Shown here one piece after another: positions 63,521 to 64,000 of a stretch of DNA of 64,000 nucleotides. Source of the DNA: Pseudomonas sp. QTF5 (lineage in GTDB: Bacteria; Pseudomonadota; Gammaproteobacteria; Pseudomonadales; Pseudomonadaceae); assembly GCF_000512695.2 (NCBI RefSeq), contig NZ_AZRW02000006.1, positions 62,001 to 126,000 of the forward strand. The letters run 5' to 3'. Below the pieces are notes generated by a model that was given only the letters and a program-made list of their open reading frames with translations, did no database searches and had not been told where the DNA came from. The position numbers were made by a program, and so were the translations under genes. Within the stretch, counting starts at the first letter, position 1; every line of letters begins with the position of its first letter.

Positions 63521-64000
63521 TTAGTGCGTGCGGGCTACCGCAAACTCACTCAACTCTACCAATGCATCGCGGTATTCGCTGGCGGGCAGGGCGTCGAGGC
63601 ACTTGATCGCACGGGCCACGTAATCGCGGGCCAGTTGCGCGGTGTAATCCAGCGAGCCGGAAGCTTCAACGGCTTCGCGAATGCTTTCCAGGTCTTCAAT
63701 GCCGCCTTTCTGGATCGCCTGGCGAACCAGTGCAGCCTGCTCCGGAGTTCCTTCGCGCATGGTATAGATCAGCGGCAGGGTCGGCTTGCCTTCGGCCAGA
63801 TCGTCACCGACGTTCTTGCCCAGGGTCTCGGCATCACCACGGTAATCCAGCAGGTCGTCGACCAGTTGGAACGCCACGCCCAGATGATCGCCGAAGGTGC
63901 GCAGCGCTTCGCTCTGTTCCGGCGAGGCACCGGCCAGGGCCGCGGCACTGTGGGTCGAGGCTTCGAAGAGCATCGCGGTTTTGCCGCGGATGACTTCCAT
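63521..64000 (-). CDS. ispB: octaprenyl diphosphate synthase, C-terminal part (window edge)
   Basis: The visible 159 residues are the C-terminal half of a trans-prenyltransferase. The second Asp-rich motif QLVDDLLDYRGD is present, with the family segment KNVGDDLAEGKPTLPLIY. The gene continues beyond 64000, so the first Asp-rich motif is not seen. IspB makes the octaprenyl or nonaprenyl side chain of ubiquinone. The neighbouring order matches PA4569. The reading frame is normal up to the edge. Confidence 0.93.
   Translation of the reverse strand: MEVIRGKTAMLFEASTHSAAALAGASPEQSEALRTFGDHLGVAFQLVDDLLDYRGDAETLGKNVGDDLAEGKPTLPLIYTMREGTPEQAALVRQAIQKGGIEDLESIREAVEASGSLDYTAQLARDYVARAIKCLDALPASEYRDALVELSEFAVARTH

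Overview
The window comes from a Pseudomonas chromosome, most likely the P. fluorescens group. The evidence is the high-GC coding style, the many short GTGGGAGC...GCGAAGG palindromic repeats (REP/REPIN type) between genes, and gene orders known from P. aeruginosa PAO1: fpr-mscL-katB-radA-PilZ-cstA-yjiA-glyA-morA, and fklB / PA4575-like / ispB. No phage, IS transposase, CRISPR array, rRNA or tRNA gene was recognised. Most of the window is core genome.

Layout. 1-16.5 kb: hrpB helicase, an EEP-family hydrolase, membrane and DUF2076 proteins, a NYN-domain protein next to a DEDDh exonuclease, a divergent Lrp-type regulator/DMT exporter pair, RhlE-type helicase, a flavoprotein, an HDAC-family hydrolase, a GNAT, tesB plus a HAD hydrolase, an alpha/beta hydrolase and ypfJ. 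16.7-25.7 kb: an aromatic-precursor catabolic region with IclR, DMT and MFS transporters, quiC (3-dehydroshikimate dehydratase), a TetR regulator, an AroE-type quinate/shikimate dehydrogenase, aroQ and a LysR regulator. Together these could take quinate or shikimate to protocatechuate. The quiC and aroQ promoters share a 22-bp near-identical operator-like block. 25.8-36 kb: trmA with an NCS2 purine permease, a small secreted protein, a DJ-1-fold protein that has lost its catalytic residues, an MFS exporter, the cyanide-insensitive oxidase operon cioAB plus a 56-residue DUF2474 protein behind a perfect ANR-type box, rlmG, and a LuxR solo in an AT-rich patch.

36.3-50 kb: fpr, mscL, a heavily decayed katB catalase pseudogene, radA, a MapZ-type PilZ protein, cstA-ybdD-yjiA, a decayed GntR/FCD regulator remnant, glyA and morA (PAS/GGDEF/EAL). 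50-64 kb: ettA, a Gre-like factor with an altered coiled-coil tip, DUF3015 and DUF4105 proteins, a YcbZ/AsrA-type Lon-like protease, an unrecognised lipoprotein, yqhA, fklB, a PA4575-like gene behind a Fur-box-like site, a PhnA-type protein and the C-terminal part of ispB at the right edge.

The most unusual structure is at 63265-63511. A REPIN lies inside a 146-bp MITE-like element with IS4-like 18-bp ends, and that element, flanked by a 10-bp target duplication, is inserted into the arm of an older REPIN. Other points of interest are the quiC/aroQ shared promoter-operator, the DJ-1 pseudoenzyme, the katB decay, and the two arm classes and two orientations of the REPIN population.
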